From Scatomorpha sp036653715 (GTDB lineage Bacteria; Bacillota; Clostridia; Oscillospirales; Oscillospiraceae): a DNA stretch of 29,003 nucleotides. Positions 7,958 through 16,832 of the stretch are shown here, one piece after another; position 1 is the first letter of the stretch; every line of letters starts with the position of its first letter. Location: NCBI GenBank assembly GCA_036653715.1, contig JAVVTL010000015.1:1-29003 (forward strand), read 5' to 3'. A program made the translations under genes and the position numbers. Below the pieces are notes generated by a model. That model worked only from the letters and a program-made list of their open reading frames with translations. It made no database searches and had not been told where the DNA came from.

Positions 7958-7995
7958 TTGCAATTTCATTATACCGCAAATCCCCCGAATTGCAA
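7958..7995 (+). repeat. Inverted repeat in the rpoB mRNA leader
   Basis: TTGCAATT (7958-7965) and AATTGCAA (7988-7995) are a perfect 8-base inverted repeat with a 22-base loop, within the predicted untranslated leader. It could form a modest stem in the mRNA or be a protein site on DNA. No known leader motif was recognised. The rest of the leader holds only a 12-codon ATG frame at 8013-8051 without a ribosome site. Confidence 0.5.
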
Positions 7996-8064
7996 TAGCG
8001 ACACATAAATTCATGACAACCCCGCCGGGTGTACACAGCGAAATACCATAAGGAGCGTGTATCG

Positions 8065-11000
8065 ATGCCAAAGGACATTCAGTACGGAAAGACCGTCAGA
8101 AAGAGCTTTGCAAGAACTCAGGAGGTTCAGGAAATGCCGAACCTTTTGGAGGTTCAAAAGAATTCCTATCGGTGGTTTTTGACCGAGGGTCTGCGCGAGG
8201 TCTTCAGAGACGTGGACGCCGTCACGGACTACTCGGGCAATCTTGAGCTTAGCTTTGTGGACTATACCATGGAGGAGAGGCCCAAGTATTCCATCGAGGA
8301 GTGCAAGGCGCGCGACACCACCTACGCCGCGCCGCTCAAGGTCAGCGTCCGACTCCGCAACAAGGAGACGGAGGAGATCAAGGAGCAGGAGATTTTCATG
8401 GGCGACTTCCCGCTCATGACTCCGGGCGGAACCTTCGTCATAAACGGCGCGGAGCGCGTCATTGTCTCCCAAATCGTCCGCAGCCCGGGCGTCTACTACG
8501 ACAAAAAAACCGACAAGACCATGAGCTCCACCTATGGTGCCACCGTGATACCCTATCACGGCGCCTGGCTCGAATACGAGACGGACGGCAACGACCTTTT
8601 CTTTGTCCGCATCGACAAAAACCGCAAGCTGCCAGTGACCCTGTTCCTCAAGGCCATGGGAAACTATGTCGCGGACAAGCCCTACACATGGCTTTCCTGC
8701 GTCCAGGATACCGTCGCCGGCTGCGTCACCTCCGAGCAGCTCAAGGAAGTCTTCGGCAACAGCGAGCTTATTGTCACCACCCTCGAAAAGGACACCCTCA
8801 TCACGAGAGAGGACGCCCTTTTGGAAGTATACCGCAAGCTCCGTCCCGGCGACCCCCCCACGGTGGACAGCTCCGAGACCCTGCTGGACGGTCTGTTCTT
8901 TGACCGCCGCCGCTATGACCTTTTCTCCGTCGGCCGCTACAAATTCAACAAAAAGCTTGCTCTTGCCCGTCGTATCGCCGGACATGAGCTTGTCATGCCT
9001 ATAGCCGACCCCATGACGGGCGAAATCATCGCCGACGCCGGCGAGATAATCTCCCGCGAGAAGGCACAGGAAATCGAAGCGAGCGGAGTCATTGACGCCG
9101 TCATAAAGTGCAACGGCACGAACGTCCGCGTCTTCTCCAACGGCATGGTGGATATGTCCCGCTTTGTGGACTTCGACCCCGCCGACTGCGGAGTGGACGA
9201 GAAGGTTCGCCTCATTATTCTGCGCCGTCTCATGGCAGAATATCAGGGCGAGGCTCTCAAGGACGCAATACGCGAGAATATCGACGTCCTCATACCCAAG
9301 CACATAATTGCGGACGACATATTTGCCTCCGTCAACTATATCTGCTGCCTCTACCACGGCGTGGGCGAGCCGGACGATATCGACCACCTTGGCAACCGCC
9401 GCGTCCGCAGTGTCGGCGAGCTCCTTCAAAACCAGTTCCGCATCGGCTTCTCGCGCATGGAGCGTGTCATCCGCGAGCGCATGACGCTTCAGGACCTCGA
9501 CATTGTCACGCCGCAGAGCCTCATCAATATCCGTCCCGTGACGGCGGCAATCAAGGAATTCTTCGGCTCCTCGCCGCTGTCGCAGTTCATGGACCAGACA
9601 AACCCCCTCGCAGAGCTTACGCATAAGCGCCGCATCTCCGCCCTCGGGCCCGGCGGCCTCTCCCGCGAGCGCGCCAGCTTCGACGTGCGAGACGTCCACT
9701 ACAGCCATTACGGCCGTCTCTGCCCCATAGAGACCCCCGAAGGCCCGAACATCGGACTTATCAGCTATCTCGCCTCCTACGCGCGCATCAACAAATACGG
9801 CTTCCTCATCACGCCCTTCCGCAAAATCGAAAAGGGCAGCTGCCGCCTGACCGAGGAAATCGAATACATGACCGCCGACGTGGAGGACAACTATATAATC
9901 GCGCAGGCGACGGAGCCGGTTGACGAAAACGGCTGCCTCAAAAACGCCCGTATCACCTGCCGCCACAGAGACGAAATCATCGAGGTAGACCGCGAGCTTG
10001 TGGACTATATCGACATCTCCCCCCGCATGATGGTCTCCATAGCCACCGCCATGATACCCTTCCTTGAGAACGACGACGCCAACCGTGCTCTGATGGGCGC
10101 GAACATGCAGCGTCAGGCCGTCCCCCTGCTCACCACCGAGACACCTATAGTCGCCACCGGCATAGAGCACAAATGCGCCGTTGACTCAAGCGTCACCGTG
10201 GTCGCCGAGGGCGACGGAATCGTCGAGAGCGTCTCCGCCACCAACATCGTAATCCGCTACGACAGCGGCGAGATTACAAACTATAAGCTCATCAAATTCG
10301 CCCGCTCCAACCAAGGCACCTGCGACAACCAGCGCCCGATAGTCGACGCCGGCGAGCGCGTCAAGGAAGGCGACGTCATAGCGGACGGCCCCTCCACCTC
10401 AAACGGCGAGATTGCCCTCGGCAAGAACGTGCTTGTCGGCTTCATGACCTGGGAAGGCTACAACTACGAGGACGCCGTCCTTATAAGCGAGCGCCTTGTC
10501 GTGGAGGACGTCTATACCTCCATCCACGTCGAGGAATACGAGTGCGACGCGCGCGACACCAAGCTCGGCCCCGAGGAAATCACCCGCGACATACCCGGCG
10601 TCGGCGACGATGCCCTCAAATACCTTGACAGCCGCGGCATAATCTGCGTCGGCGCCGAGGTCAGAAGCGGCGACATTCTTGTCGGCAAGGTCACGCCCAA
10701 GGGCGAAACCGACCTCACCGCCGAGGAGCGCCTGCTGCGCGCCATATTCGGCGAAAAGGCACGCGAGGTCCGCGACACCTCACTCAAGGTTCCCCACGGC
10801 GAAAACGGCATAATTGTCGACGTCAAGGTCTTCACCCGCGACAACGGCGACGATATGTCCCCCGGCGTCAATCAGGTCGTCCGCGTCTATATCGCCCAAA
10901 AGCGCAAAATAAGCGTCGGCGACAAAATGGCGGGACGCCACGGCAACAAGGGCGTCGTCTCCCGCATACTCCCGCGTGAGGATATGCCATATCTGCCGGA

Positions 11001-11811
11001 CGGAACCCCGCTCGACATAGTCCTGAACCCGCTGGGCGTCCCCTCCCGTATGAATATCGGACAGGTGCTCGAGGTCCACTTGGGCTATGCGGCTCAGGCT
11101 CTCGGTTGGAAGGTCGCCACCCCCATCTTCAACGGCGCGAACGAGAAGACGATAGGCGAAACCCTCAAGCTTGCCGGTCTGCGCGAGGACGGCAAGAGCG
11201 TCCTCTACGACGGACGCACGGGCGAGGCCTTCGATAACGACGTCACCGTCGGCTATGTCTACTTCCTAAAGCTCCACCATCTTGTGGACGACAAAATACA
11301 CGCCCGTTCCACAGGCCCCTATTCCCTCGTCACGCAGCAGCCCTTGGGCGGCAAGGCCCAGTTCGGCGGCCAGCGCTTCGGAGAGATGGAAGTTTGGGCG
11401 CTCGAGGCATACGGCGCAGCCTATACCCTTCAGGAAATTCTCACCGTCAAGTCGGACGACGTCACAGGCCGTGTCCGCACCTACGAGGCGATAGTCAAGG
11501 GTCACAATATCCCGCAGCCCGGCGTGCCGGAATCCTTCAAGGTTTTGGTCAAGGAGCTGCAGTCCCTCTGCCTCGACGTGCGCATCCTCGACAAGGACGG
11601 CGCGGAAATCGAGCTGCACGACGACGAAGAGGACGACTATATCCCCGGCATCAAGGACGATTACCGCGCCGATGAACGCGAAATCGAATCCTCCGGCTTC
11701 ATAATCGAGGACGTGCCCGAGGATGAGCTGGAGCTTCCCGAGCTGCTCGAGGATGACGACGACGAGGTCGCCGACGATTTCCCCATTGACGATCTTAAGG
11801 AGGAGGAATAA
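8065..11811 (+). CDS. rpoB: DNA-directed RNA polymerase subunit beta
   Basis: The beta subunit forms half of the polymerase active-site cleft and binds rifampicin. The 1248 residues are collinear with the bacterial family. The rifampicin region reads FFGSSPLSQFMDQTNPLAEL followed by THKRRISALGPGG. D510, H520 and S525 match E. coli D516, H526 and S531, so the protein looks rifampicin-sensitive. KMAGRHGNKGVVSRI and GGKAQFGGQRFGEMEVWALEAYGA are the conserved C-terminal blocks. The last 64 or so residues (about 1185-1248) form a very acidic tail, seen in many Bacillota. The start is the ATG at 8065, with AGGAG at 8051-8055. rpoC follows two bases after the stop, and its ribosome site lies in the last rpoB codons. 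rplJ and rplL, the usual upstream genes, are absent here. Confidence 0.98.
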   Translation: MPKDIQYGKTVRKSFARTQEVQEMPNLLEVQKNSYRWFLTEGLREVFRDVDAVTDYSGNLELSFVDYTMEERPKYSIEECKARDTTYAAPLKVSVRLRNKETEEIKEQEIFMGDFPLMTPGGTFVINGAERVIVSQIVRSPGVYYDKKTDKTMSSTYGATVIPYHGAWLEYETDGNDLFFVRIDKNRKLPVTLFLKAMGNYVADKPYTWLSCVQDTVAGCVTSEQLKEVFGNSELIVTTLEKDTLITREDALLEVYRKLRPGDPPTVDSSETLLDGLFFDRRRYDLFSVGRYKFNKKLALARRIAGHELVMPIADPMTGEIIADAGEIISREKAQEIEASGVIDAVIKCNGTNVRVFSNGMVDMSRFVDFDPADCGVDEKVRLIILRRLMAEYQGEALKDAIRENIDVLIPKHIIADDIFASVNYICCLYHGVGEPDDIDHLGNRRVRSVGELLQNQFRIGFSRMERVIRERMTLQDLDIVTPQSLINIRPVTAAIKEFFGSSPLSQFMDQTNPLAELTHKRRISALGPGGLSRERASFDVRDVHYSHYGRLCPIETPEGPNIGLISYLASYARINKYGFLITPFRKIEKGSCRLTEEIEYMTADVEDNYIIAQATEPVDENGCLKNARITCRHRDEIIEVDRELVDYIDISPRMMVSIATAMIPFLENDDANRALMGANMQRQAVPLLTTETPIVATGIEHKCAVDSSVTVVAEGDGIVESVSATNIVIRYDSGEITNYKLIKFARSNQGTCDNQRPIVDAGERVKEGDVIADGPSTSNGEIALGKNVLVGFMTWEGYNYEDAVLISERLVVEDVYTSIHVEEYECDARDTKLGPEEITRDIPGVGDDALKYLDSRGIICVGAEVRSGDILVGKVTPKGETDLTAEERLLRAIFGEKAREVRDTSLKVPHGENGIIVDVKVFTRDNGDDMSPGVNQVVRVYIAQKRKISVGDKMAGRHGNKGVVSRILPREDMPYLPDGTPLDIVLNPLGVPSRMNIGQVLEVHLGYAAQALGWKVATPIFNGANEKTIGETLKLAGLREDGKSVLYDGRTGEAFDNDVTVGYVYFLKLHHLVDDKIHARSTGPYSLVTQQPLGGKAQFGGQRFGEMEVWALEAYGAAYTLQEILTVKSDDVTGRVRTYEAIVKGHNIPQPGVPESFKVLVKELQSLCLDVRILDKDGAEIELHDDEEDDYIPGIKDDYRADEREIESSGFIIEDVPEDELELPELLEDDDDEVADDFPIDDLKEEE

Positions 11812-11813
11812 GC

Positions 11814-14800
11814 ATGAGTTACACACCATTTGAAGCCATTCAGATTGGAATAGCCTCCCCCGAAATGATAATGTCATGGTCCTTCGGCGAGGTCAAAAAG
11901 CCGGAGACCATCAACTACCGCACACTCAAGCCCGAGCGGGACGGCCTTTTCTGCGAAAAGATATTTGGGCCGAGCAAGGACTGGGAGTGCCACTGCGGTA
12001 AATACAAGAAAATCCGCTACAAAGGCAAAATCTGCGACCGCTGCGGCGTCGAGGTCACAAAGTCCAAGGTTCGCCGCGAGCGCATGGGCCATATCGAGCT
12101 TGCCGCGCCCGTGTCCCACATTTGGTACTTCAAGGGCATACCCTCCCGCATGGGCCTGCTTCTTGACCTCACCCCCCGCATTTTGGAAAAAGTCCTCTAC
12201 TTTGCCTCCTATATAGTCACCGACCCGGGCAGCACCCCCCTCGAAAAATGCCAAATACTCTCCGAGCGCGAATACCGCGACCTGCGCGAGAAGTACGAGA
12301 GCGATTTCGAGGCCGGCATGGGCGCGGAGGCAATAAAAAAGCTCCTGCACCAAATCGACTGCGAGGAAATGTCCGAGCGGCTCCGCACCGAGCTTGAGAC
12401 TGCGAGCGGTCAGAAAAAGGCCAAGCTCGTCAAGCGCCTTGAGGTTGTCGAGGCCTTCCGTGCAAGCGGCAACAAGCCCGAATGGATGATAATCGACGTT
12501 CTGCCGGTTATCCCGCCGGAAATTCGCCCCATGGTTCAGCTTGACGGCGGGCGCTTTGCCACCTCCGACCTGAACGACCTCTACCGCCGCGTCATAAACC
12601 GCAACAACCGCCTTAAGCGCCTCATGCAGCTCAACGCCCCCGACATTATCGTCAGGAACGAAAAGCGTATGCTCCAGGAGGCGGTGGACGCCCTCATCGA
12701 CAACGGCCGCCGCGGCCGCGCTGTCACGGGCGCAAATTCCCGCGCACTCAAGTCCCTCAGCGATATGCTCAAGGGCAAGCAGGGGCGCTTCCGCCAAAAC
12801 CTTCTTGGCAAGCGTGTTGACTATTCCGGACGCTCCGTCATCGTCGTCGGCCCCGACCTGAAGATATTCCAGTGCGGCGTGCCCAAGGAAATGGCAGTCG
12901 AGCTGTTCCGCCCCTTCGTCATGAAGAAGCTCGTTGAGGACGGCGTAGCCAACAACATCAAGTCCGCCAAGAAAATGGTGGATAAGCAGCGCAACGAGGT
13001 TTGGGACGCGCTGGACGTTGTGATTAAGGAACACCCCGTTCTCCTCAACCGCGCGCCGACGCTGCACAGACTCGGCATACAGGCGTTCGAGCCGATACTC
13101 GTCGAGGGCCACGCCCTGCGCCTGCACCCGCTCGTCTGCACCGCATATAACGCCGACTTCGACGGCGACCAGATGGCAATACATCTGCCGCTCTCCTCCG
13201 AGGCTCAGGCAGAGGCGCGTATCCTCATGCTCTCTGCAAATAACCTCCTCCGCCCGCAGGACGGACACCCCGTCACCGTCCCGACACAGGATATGATTCT
13301 TGGCTCCTATTACCTCACCTATCTTCGAATGGGCAAGGCCGAGCGCGGAGCGGAGACGGTATATGTCAGCGATTCCGGCGAAACCGACCTCCCCGCCAAC
13401 GAAATAGTGGATGCCGACGATTTCCTCGCCGCCAACGCCGCAGCAAAAAAAGAAGGCAAAAAAGAGGCGGAATACCGCCCCGTGCACGCCTACGCCACCC
13501 CGTCCGAGGCAGTCATGGCATATACCTCCGGCGTAATCGGACTTCACGCCCCCATCATGGTTCGCATCGAGAAAACCGTGGACGGCGTCCCGGCGCATAA
13601 GCTCATCCGCACGACGGTCGGCCGCATCATCTTCAACGAGCCGATACCGCAGGACCTCGGCTATGTCGACCGCACAGACCCCGAGCGCGCCTTCGACCAC
13701 GAGATAGGCTTCCAAGTCGGCAAAAAGCAGCTTGGCGATATCATCGACCGCTGCATCAAGAAATACGGCTTCACCATCTCCGCGGAGGTGCTGGACAACA
13801 TCAAGGCGCTCGGCTTCGAATATTCCACCAAGGGCGCAATCACCATCTCCATCGCCGATATGACCGTGCCGGACGCGAAGAAGGCTCTCATAGCCACCAC
13901 CGAGCACAAGGTCGTCGATATAGAACGCCAGTACAAGCGCGGCTTCATCACAAACAACGAGCGCTACCGCCTCGTCGTTGACGAGTGGGAGCAGACCACC
14001 AAGGACGTCACCGGCGCACTTCAAAACTGCCTGAGCGAATATAACCCAATATATATGATGGCAAACTCCGGCGCCCGCGGCTCCATGAACCAAATTCGTC
14101 AGCTCGCAGGTATGCGAGGCCTGATGGCAAATACCGCCGGTAAGACCATCGAAATCCCCATCAAGGCAAACTTCCGTGAAGGTCTGTCCGTCCTTGAATA
14201 CTTCATCTCCAGCCGAGGCGCGCGTAAGGGACTCGCCGATACCGCCCTCCGTACCGCCGACTCCGGCTACCTCACCCGCCGTCTCGTTGACGTCTCTCAG
14301 GACGTCATCATTCGCGAGATTGACTGCCACACCACCGAGGGCGTGCTTGCCTCCGCCATCTTCGAAAAGGGTCAAGAAGTCCAGTCCTTCGGCGAGAGCA
14401 TTCACGGCAGATATCCCTCCCACCCCGTCTCGGACCCCGCCACGGGCGAAATCATATTCGACGCGGACCACATGTTCATGCCCGAGGACGCAAAGGTCAT
14501 GGAAGCCCACGGCATCCACAAGGTCGTCATCCGCAGCGTCTTGGGCTGCGAGGCAATCAGCGGCGTCTGCTCCAAGTGCTACGGCGTGAACCTTGCCGTC
14601 GGACACCTCGTAAACCCCGGCGAGGCAGTCGGCGTCATAGCGGCTCAGTCCATAGGCGAGCCGGGCACCCAGCTCACAATGCGTACCTTCCATACCGGCG
14701 GCGTCGCCGGAGACGATATTACTCAGGGTCTTCCCCGCGTCGAGGAGCTTTTCGAGGCGCGCAAGCCCAAGAAAATGGCTGTCCTCTCCGAGGTCAGCGG

Positions 14801-15569
14801 CGTTGTCACCGTTGAGGAAACAAAGAAAAACGCCATCTACGCCATCAACGTCACGAGTGATTCGGACGGCGAGGTAAGAGTCTATACCGCCCCGTATTCC
14901 TCCGGCATCCTCGTTGTAAACGGCGACCATGTCGATCAGGGTCAGGAGCTTACCGCAGGCGCTCTCAATCCCCACGACGTCCTCCGCATCCGCGGCATAG
15001 ACGACGACGAGTTCGGCCGTCCCGGCGTGCGCAACTACCTCGTTCAGGAAGTCCAGAAGGTCTACCGCCAGCAGGGCGTTGACATCAACGACAAGCATAT
15101 CGAGGTAATAGTCCGCCAAATGATGCGCAAGGTTCGCATCGAGGAAGCCGGCGCAAGCGGCCTGCTCTCCGGCGCCACCATCGACATCTCCGTCGTAAAG
15201 GCGGCAAACCGCCTCATCGCCGAGCGCATAGCCGAGGGCGAAAAGGCCGAGGACGGCTCGGAGCTGCTCCCCGCCACCTACACCCAGCTGCTCATGGGCA
15301 TCACAAAGGCCTCCCTCTCCACGGAGAGCTTCCTCTCCGCCGCCTCCTTCCAGGAGACGACAAAGGTTCTTACCGACGCCGCCATCAAGGGCAAGGTGGA
15401 CCATCTCGTCGGCCTCAAGGAGAACGTCATAATCGGCAAGCTCATCCCCGCGGGCTCCGGCCTCGCCATGTACAGAGACTTCGAATCCGAGACGGATGAG
15501 GAAATCGACTCCAACACGGACGAATACGTCGACCTCTCCGTGCTCGTTAACAGGTCAAACGCACTTTAA
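11814..15569 (+). CDS. rpoC: DNA-directed RNA polymerase subunit beta'
   Basis: The catalytic partner of RpoB, 1251 residues. The active-site motif NADFDGDQMA is at 446-455, with the Mg-binding aspartates D448, D450 and D452. The N-terminal zinc site is C59, C61, C74 and C77; the second zinc site is C838, C912, C919 and C922. The trigger-loop/bridge-helix region GARGSMNQIRQLAGMRGLMA and the MRTFHTGGVAG segment are intact. The strong site AAGGAGGAGG (11797-11806) precedes the ATG at 11814 and lies inside rpoB, so the two subunits are translated in tandem. The gene is followed by a hairpin and a separate promoter for the ribosomal genes. Confidence 0.98.
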   Translation: MSYTPFEAIQIGIASPEMIMSWSFGEVKKPETINYRTLKPERDGLFCEKIFGPSKDWECHCGKYKKIRYKGKICDRCGVEVTKSKVRRERMGHIELAAPVSHIWYFKGIPSRMGLLLDLTPRILEKVLYFASYIVTDPGSTPLEKCQILSEREYRDLREKYESDFEAGMGAEAIKKLLHQIDCEEMSERLRTELETASGQKKAKLVKRLEVVEAFRASGNKPEWMIIDVLPVIPPEIRPMVQLDGGRFATSDLNDLYRRVINRNNRLKRLMQLNAPDIIVRNEKRMLQEAVDALIDNGRRGRAVTGANSRALKSLSDMLKGKQGRFRQNLLGKRVDYSGRSVIVVGPDLKIFQCGVPKEMAVELFRPFVMKKLVEDGVANNIKSAKKMVDKQRNEVWDALDVVIKEHPVLLNRAPTLHRLGIQAFEPILVEGHALRLHPLVCTAYNADFDGDQMAIHLPLSSEAQAEARILMLSANNLLRPQDGHPVTVPTQDMILGSYYLTYLRMGKAERGAETVYVSDSGETDLPANEIVDADDFLAANAAAKKEGKKEAEYRPVHAYATPSEAVMAYTSGVIGLHAPIMVRIEKTVDGVPAHKLIRTTVGRIIFNEPIPQDLGYVDRTDPERAFDHEIGFQVGKKQLGDIIDRCIKKYGFTISAEVLDNIKALGFEYSTKGAITISIADMTVPDAKKALIATTEHKVVDIERQYKRGFITNNERYRLVVDEWEQTTKDVTGALQNCLSEYNPIYMMANSGARGSMNQIRQLAGMRGLMANTAGKTIEIPIKANFREGLSVLEYFISSRGARKGLADTALRTADSGYLTRRLVDVSQDVIIREIDCHTTEGVLASAIFEKGQEVQSFGESIHGRYPSHPVSDPATGEIIFDADHMFMPEDAKVMEAHGIHKVVIRSVLGCEAISGVCSKCYGVNLAVGHLVNPGEAVGVIAAQSIGEPGTQLTMRTFHTGGVAGDDITQGLPRVEELFEARKPKKMAVLSEVSGVVTVEETKKNAIYAINVTSDSDGEVRVYTAPYSSGILVVNGDHVDQGQELTAGALNPHDVLRIRGIDDDEFGRPGVRNYLVQEVQKVYRQQGVDINDKHIEVIVRQMMRKVRIEEAGASGLLSGATIDISVVKAANRLIAERIAEGEKAEDGSELLPATYTQLLMGITKASLSTESFLSAASFQETTKVLTDAAIKGKVDHLVGLKENVIIGKLIPAGSGLAMYRDFESETDEEIDSNTDEYVDLSVLVNRSNAL

Positions 15570-15577
15570 TCAAAATA

Positions 15578-15605
15578 CTCTGCGAGGGGCCTGCCCCTCG
15601 CAGAG
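15578..15605 (+). other. Strong hairpin after rpoC without a T-run
   Basis: CTCTGCGAGGGGC (15578-15590) pairs perfectly with GCCCCTCGCAGAG (15593-15605), 13 pairs at most, with the innermost pairs opening to form the loop. It is followed by CGAAAAAAATC rather than T, so it does not fit a standard intrinsic terminator. It may stabilise the rpoBC mRNA 3' end, be an RNase processing site, or give partial readthrough into rpsL. Confidence 0.6.
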
Positions 15606-15616
15606 CGAAAAAAATC

Positions 15617-15645
15617 TTGACTAATATTGTGCAATATGCTAAAAT
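15617..15645 (+). promoter_or_regulatory. Extended -10 promoter of rpsL-rpsG-fusA-tuf
   Basis: TTGACT (15617-15622), a 17-base spacer, and TAAAAT (15640-15645) preceded by TGC, an extended -10. The predicted start is 15652, giving a leader of about 92 bases. Confidence 0.8.
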
Positions 15646-15657
15646 ATCAATTCGCGT

Positions 15658-15673
15658 GGGCATAGTTATGCCC
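15658..15673 (+). other. Small hairpin at the 5' end of the rpsL leader
   Basis: GGGCAT (15658-15663) and ATGCCC (15668-15673) pair perfectly over the tetraloop AGTT, about six bases after the predicted transcription start. A 5'-terminal stem like this often protects mRNA from decay. A regulatory role is possible but not shown. Confidence 0.45.
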
Positions 15674-15743
15674 TTATACCGTTTTTTACCGGCAGACCTC
15701 GGTTTTCCGGCAAAATATAATTTTTCAGGAAAGGAGGAAAATC

Positions 15744-16187
15744 ATGCCTACTTTTAACCAACTGGTGAGAAAGGGCAGGGTAAAGACCACCTACAAATCC
15801 GCTTCCCCGGCGATGCAGAAGGGTCTCAACACTATCAAGAATTGCGAGACAGACCTGTCGTCCCCGCAAAAGCGCGGTGTTTGCACAGCAGTCCGTACCT
15901 CAACCCCCAAAAAGCCGAACTCGGCTCTCCGTAAAATCGCCCGTGTGCGTCTTACGAACGGCTATGAGGTCACAGCCTATATCCCCGGCGTAGGCCACAA
16001 CCTTCAGGAGCACAGCGTGGTAATGATTCGCGGCGGTCGTGTCAAGGACCTTCCGGGCGTTCGCTACCATATCATCCGCGGCACCCTCGATACGCAGGGC
16101 GTCACAGGACGTATGCAGGCCCGCTCCAAGTACGGTGCAAAGCGTCCCAAGGCCGGCAAAGCAGTTGCCGCAAAGGGAAAGAAGTAA
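15744..16187 (+). CDS. rpsL: 30S ribosomal protein S12
   Basis: S12 sits at the decoding centre of the small subunit and guards translational accuracy. The 147 residues contain the invariant TPKKPNSALRK segment (about 53-63) with the lysine whose mutation gives streptomycin resistance, and the GHNLQEHSVVMIRGGRVKDLPGVRYH block (about 90-116). The C-terminal basic tail KAGKAVAAKGKK is about ten residues longer than in B. subtilis. The start is fixed by AAAGGAGGAAAA just upstream of ATG 15744. It is first in the four-gene str-type operon with its own promoter, and is separated from rpsG by an unusually long structured gap. Confidence 0.98.
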   Translation: MPTFNQLVRKGRVKTTYKSASPAMQKGLNTIKNCETDLSSPQKRGVCTAVRTSTPKKPNSALRKIARVRLTNGYEVTAYIPGVGHNLQEHSVVMIRGGRVKDLPGVRYHIIRGTLDTQGVTGRMQARSKYGAKRPKAGKAVAAKGKK

Positions 16188-16197
16188 ACTACACCCG

Positions 16198-16298
16198 CAA
16201 CAGAATCAGCCCTGTTGTTTATATATGATATAAACCCGGGGCGCAACGTGGAATTACGGCCCGCAAGCGCCAAAGCGACTGCGGCAACCAATAATTCC
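16198..16298 (+). promoter_or_regulatory. Structured rpsL-rpsG intercistronic RNA (candidate S7 autoregulatory site)
   Basis: Several perfect helices lie in order. CAACAG/CTGTTG is at 16198-16203/16212-16217, and GTTTATAT/ATATAAAC at 16217-16224/16228-16235 with a 3-base loop. A nested hairpin follows: GGAATTA/TAATTCC (16250-16256/16292-16298), CCGCA/TGCGG (16261-16265/16280-16284) and CGC/GCG (16268-16270/16275-16277, loop CAAA). In E. coli the rpsL-rpsG gap binds ribosomal protein S7 and represses translation. The string GGCCCGCAAGCG at 16258-16269 resembles, by eye, the GGCCCGCACAAGCG of 16S rRNA near E. coli position 930, in the S7-binding region. The regulatory role is an inference. Confidence 0.5.
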
Positions 16299-16343
16299 CC
16301 GAGTACCGATGAAGTCATTTTTTTGATGAAGGAGGGAAGTATA

Positions 16344-16814
16344 GTGCCCAGAAGAGGTAACGTTCCCACAAGAGAAGTACTGCCGGATCCTATATATAAC
16401 AGTGCTCTCGTCACTAAGCTCGTAAACAGCATAATGCTGGACGGCAAAAAGGGCGTGGCACAGAAGGTCGTCTATGACGCTTTCGACATAATTAAGGAAA
16501 AAACCGGCAAAGACCCGCTGGAAGCCTTCACGGAGGCCATGAACAACATCATGCCCAGCTTAGAGGTCAAGGCCCGCCGCGTGGGCGGCTCGACCTATCA
16601 GGTTCCTATCGAGGTTCGCCCCGAGCGCCGTCAGACACTCGGCCTTCGCTGGCTGACGTCTTATGCGCGCAAGCGCGGCGAAAAAACCATGAAGGAGCGC
16701 CTGGCAGGAGAAATCATGGATGCAAACAACAGCCTCGGCGCCGCCGTAAAGAAGCGCGAGGATACACACAAGATGGCCGAGTCCAACAAGGCCTTCGCGC
16801 ACTTTAGATGGTAA
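16344..16814 (+). CDS. rpsG: 30S ribosomal protein S7
   Basis: S7 nucleates assembly of the 30S head by binding the 3' major domain of 16S rRNA. From the GTG at 16344 the protein starts PRRGNVPTREVLPDP and has 156 residues, the standard length. The perfect site AAGGAGGG (16329-16336) precedes it by about eight bases. An upstream ATG at 16215 would add 43 unrelated residues and lies in the structured gap. The conserved segments ARRVGGSTYQVPIEVRPERR and LRWLTSYARKR are present. The C-terminal MAESNKAFAHFRW is complete. The GTG start and the folded region upstream both suggest limited or controlled translation. Confidence 0.96.
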   Translation: MPRRGNVPTREVLPDPIYNSALVTKLVNSIMLDGKKGVAQKVVYDAFDIIKEKTGKDPLEAFTEAMNNIMPSLEVKARRVGGSTYQVPIEVRPERRQTLGLRWLTSYARKRGEKTMKERLAGEIMDANNSLGAAVKKREDTHKMAESNKAFAHFRW

Positions 16815-16832
16815 GAGTTTAGGAGCAGTTTT

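Noticed and set aside
8013..8051. 12-codon leader peptide frame before rpoB whose stop abuts the rpoB ribosome site
   Set aside because: No ribosome site precedes it and its codons show no regulatory pattern; chance is the simpler explanation.
8011..10170. 719-codon open frame on the minus strand under rpoB
   Set aside because: Same codon-bias shadow of rpoB; no domain and no promoter in the right place.
11874..15404. 1176-codon open frame on the minus strand under rpoC
   Set aside because: rpoC is unmistakable on the plus strand. In a GC-rich gene that avoids TTA, CTA and TCA, the antisense frame rarely meets a stop. The predicted protein has no recognisable domain and no ribosome site.
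16215..16343. 43-residue N-terminal extension of S7
   Set aside because: S7 normally starts PRRG at the GTG 16344, which has a perfect ribosome site; the extension is unrelated sequence in the structured RNA gap.
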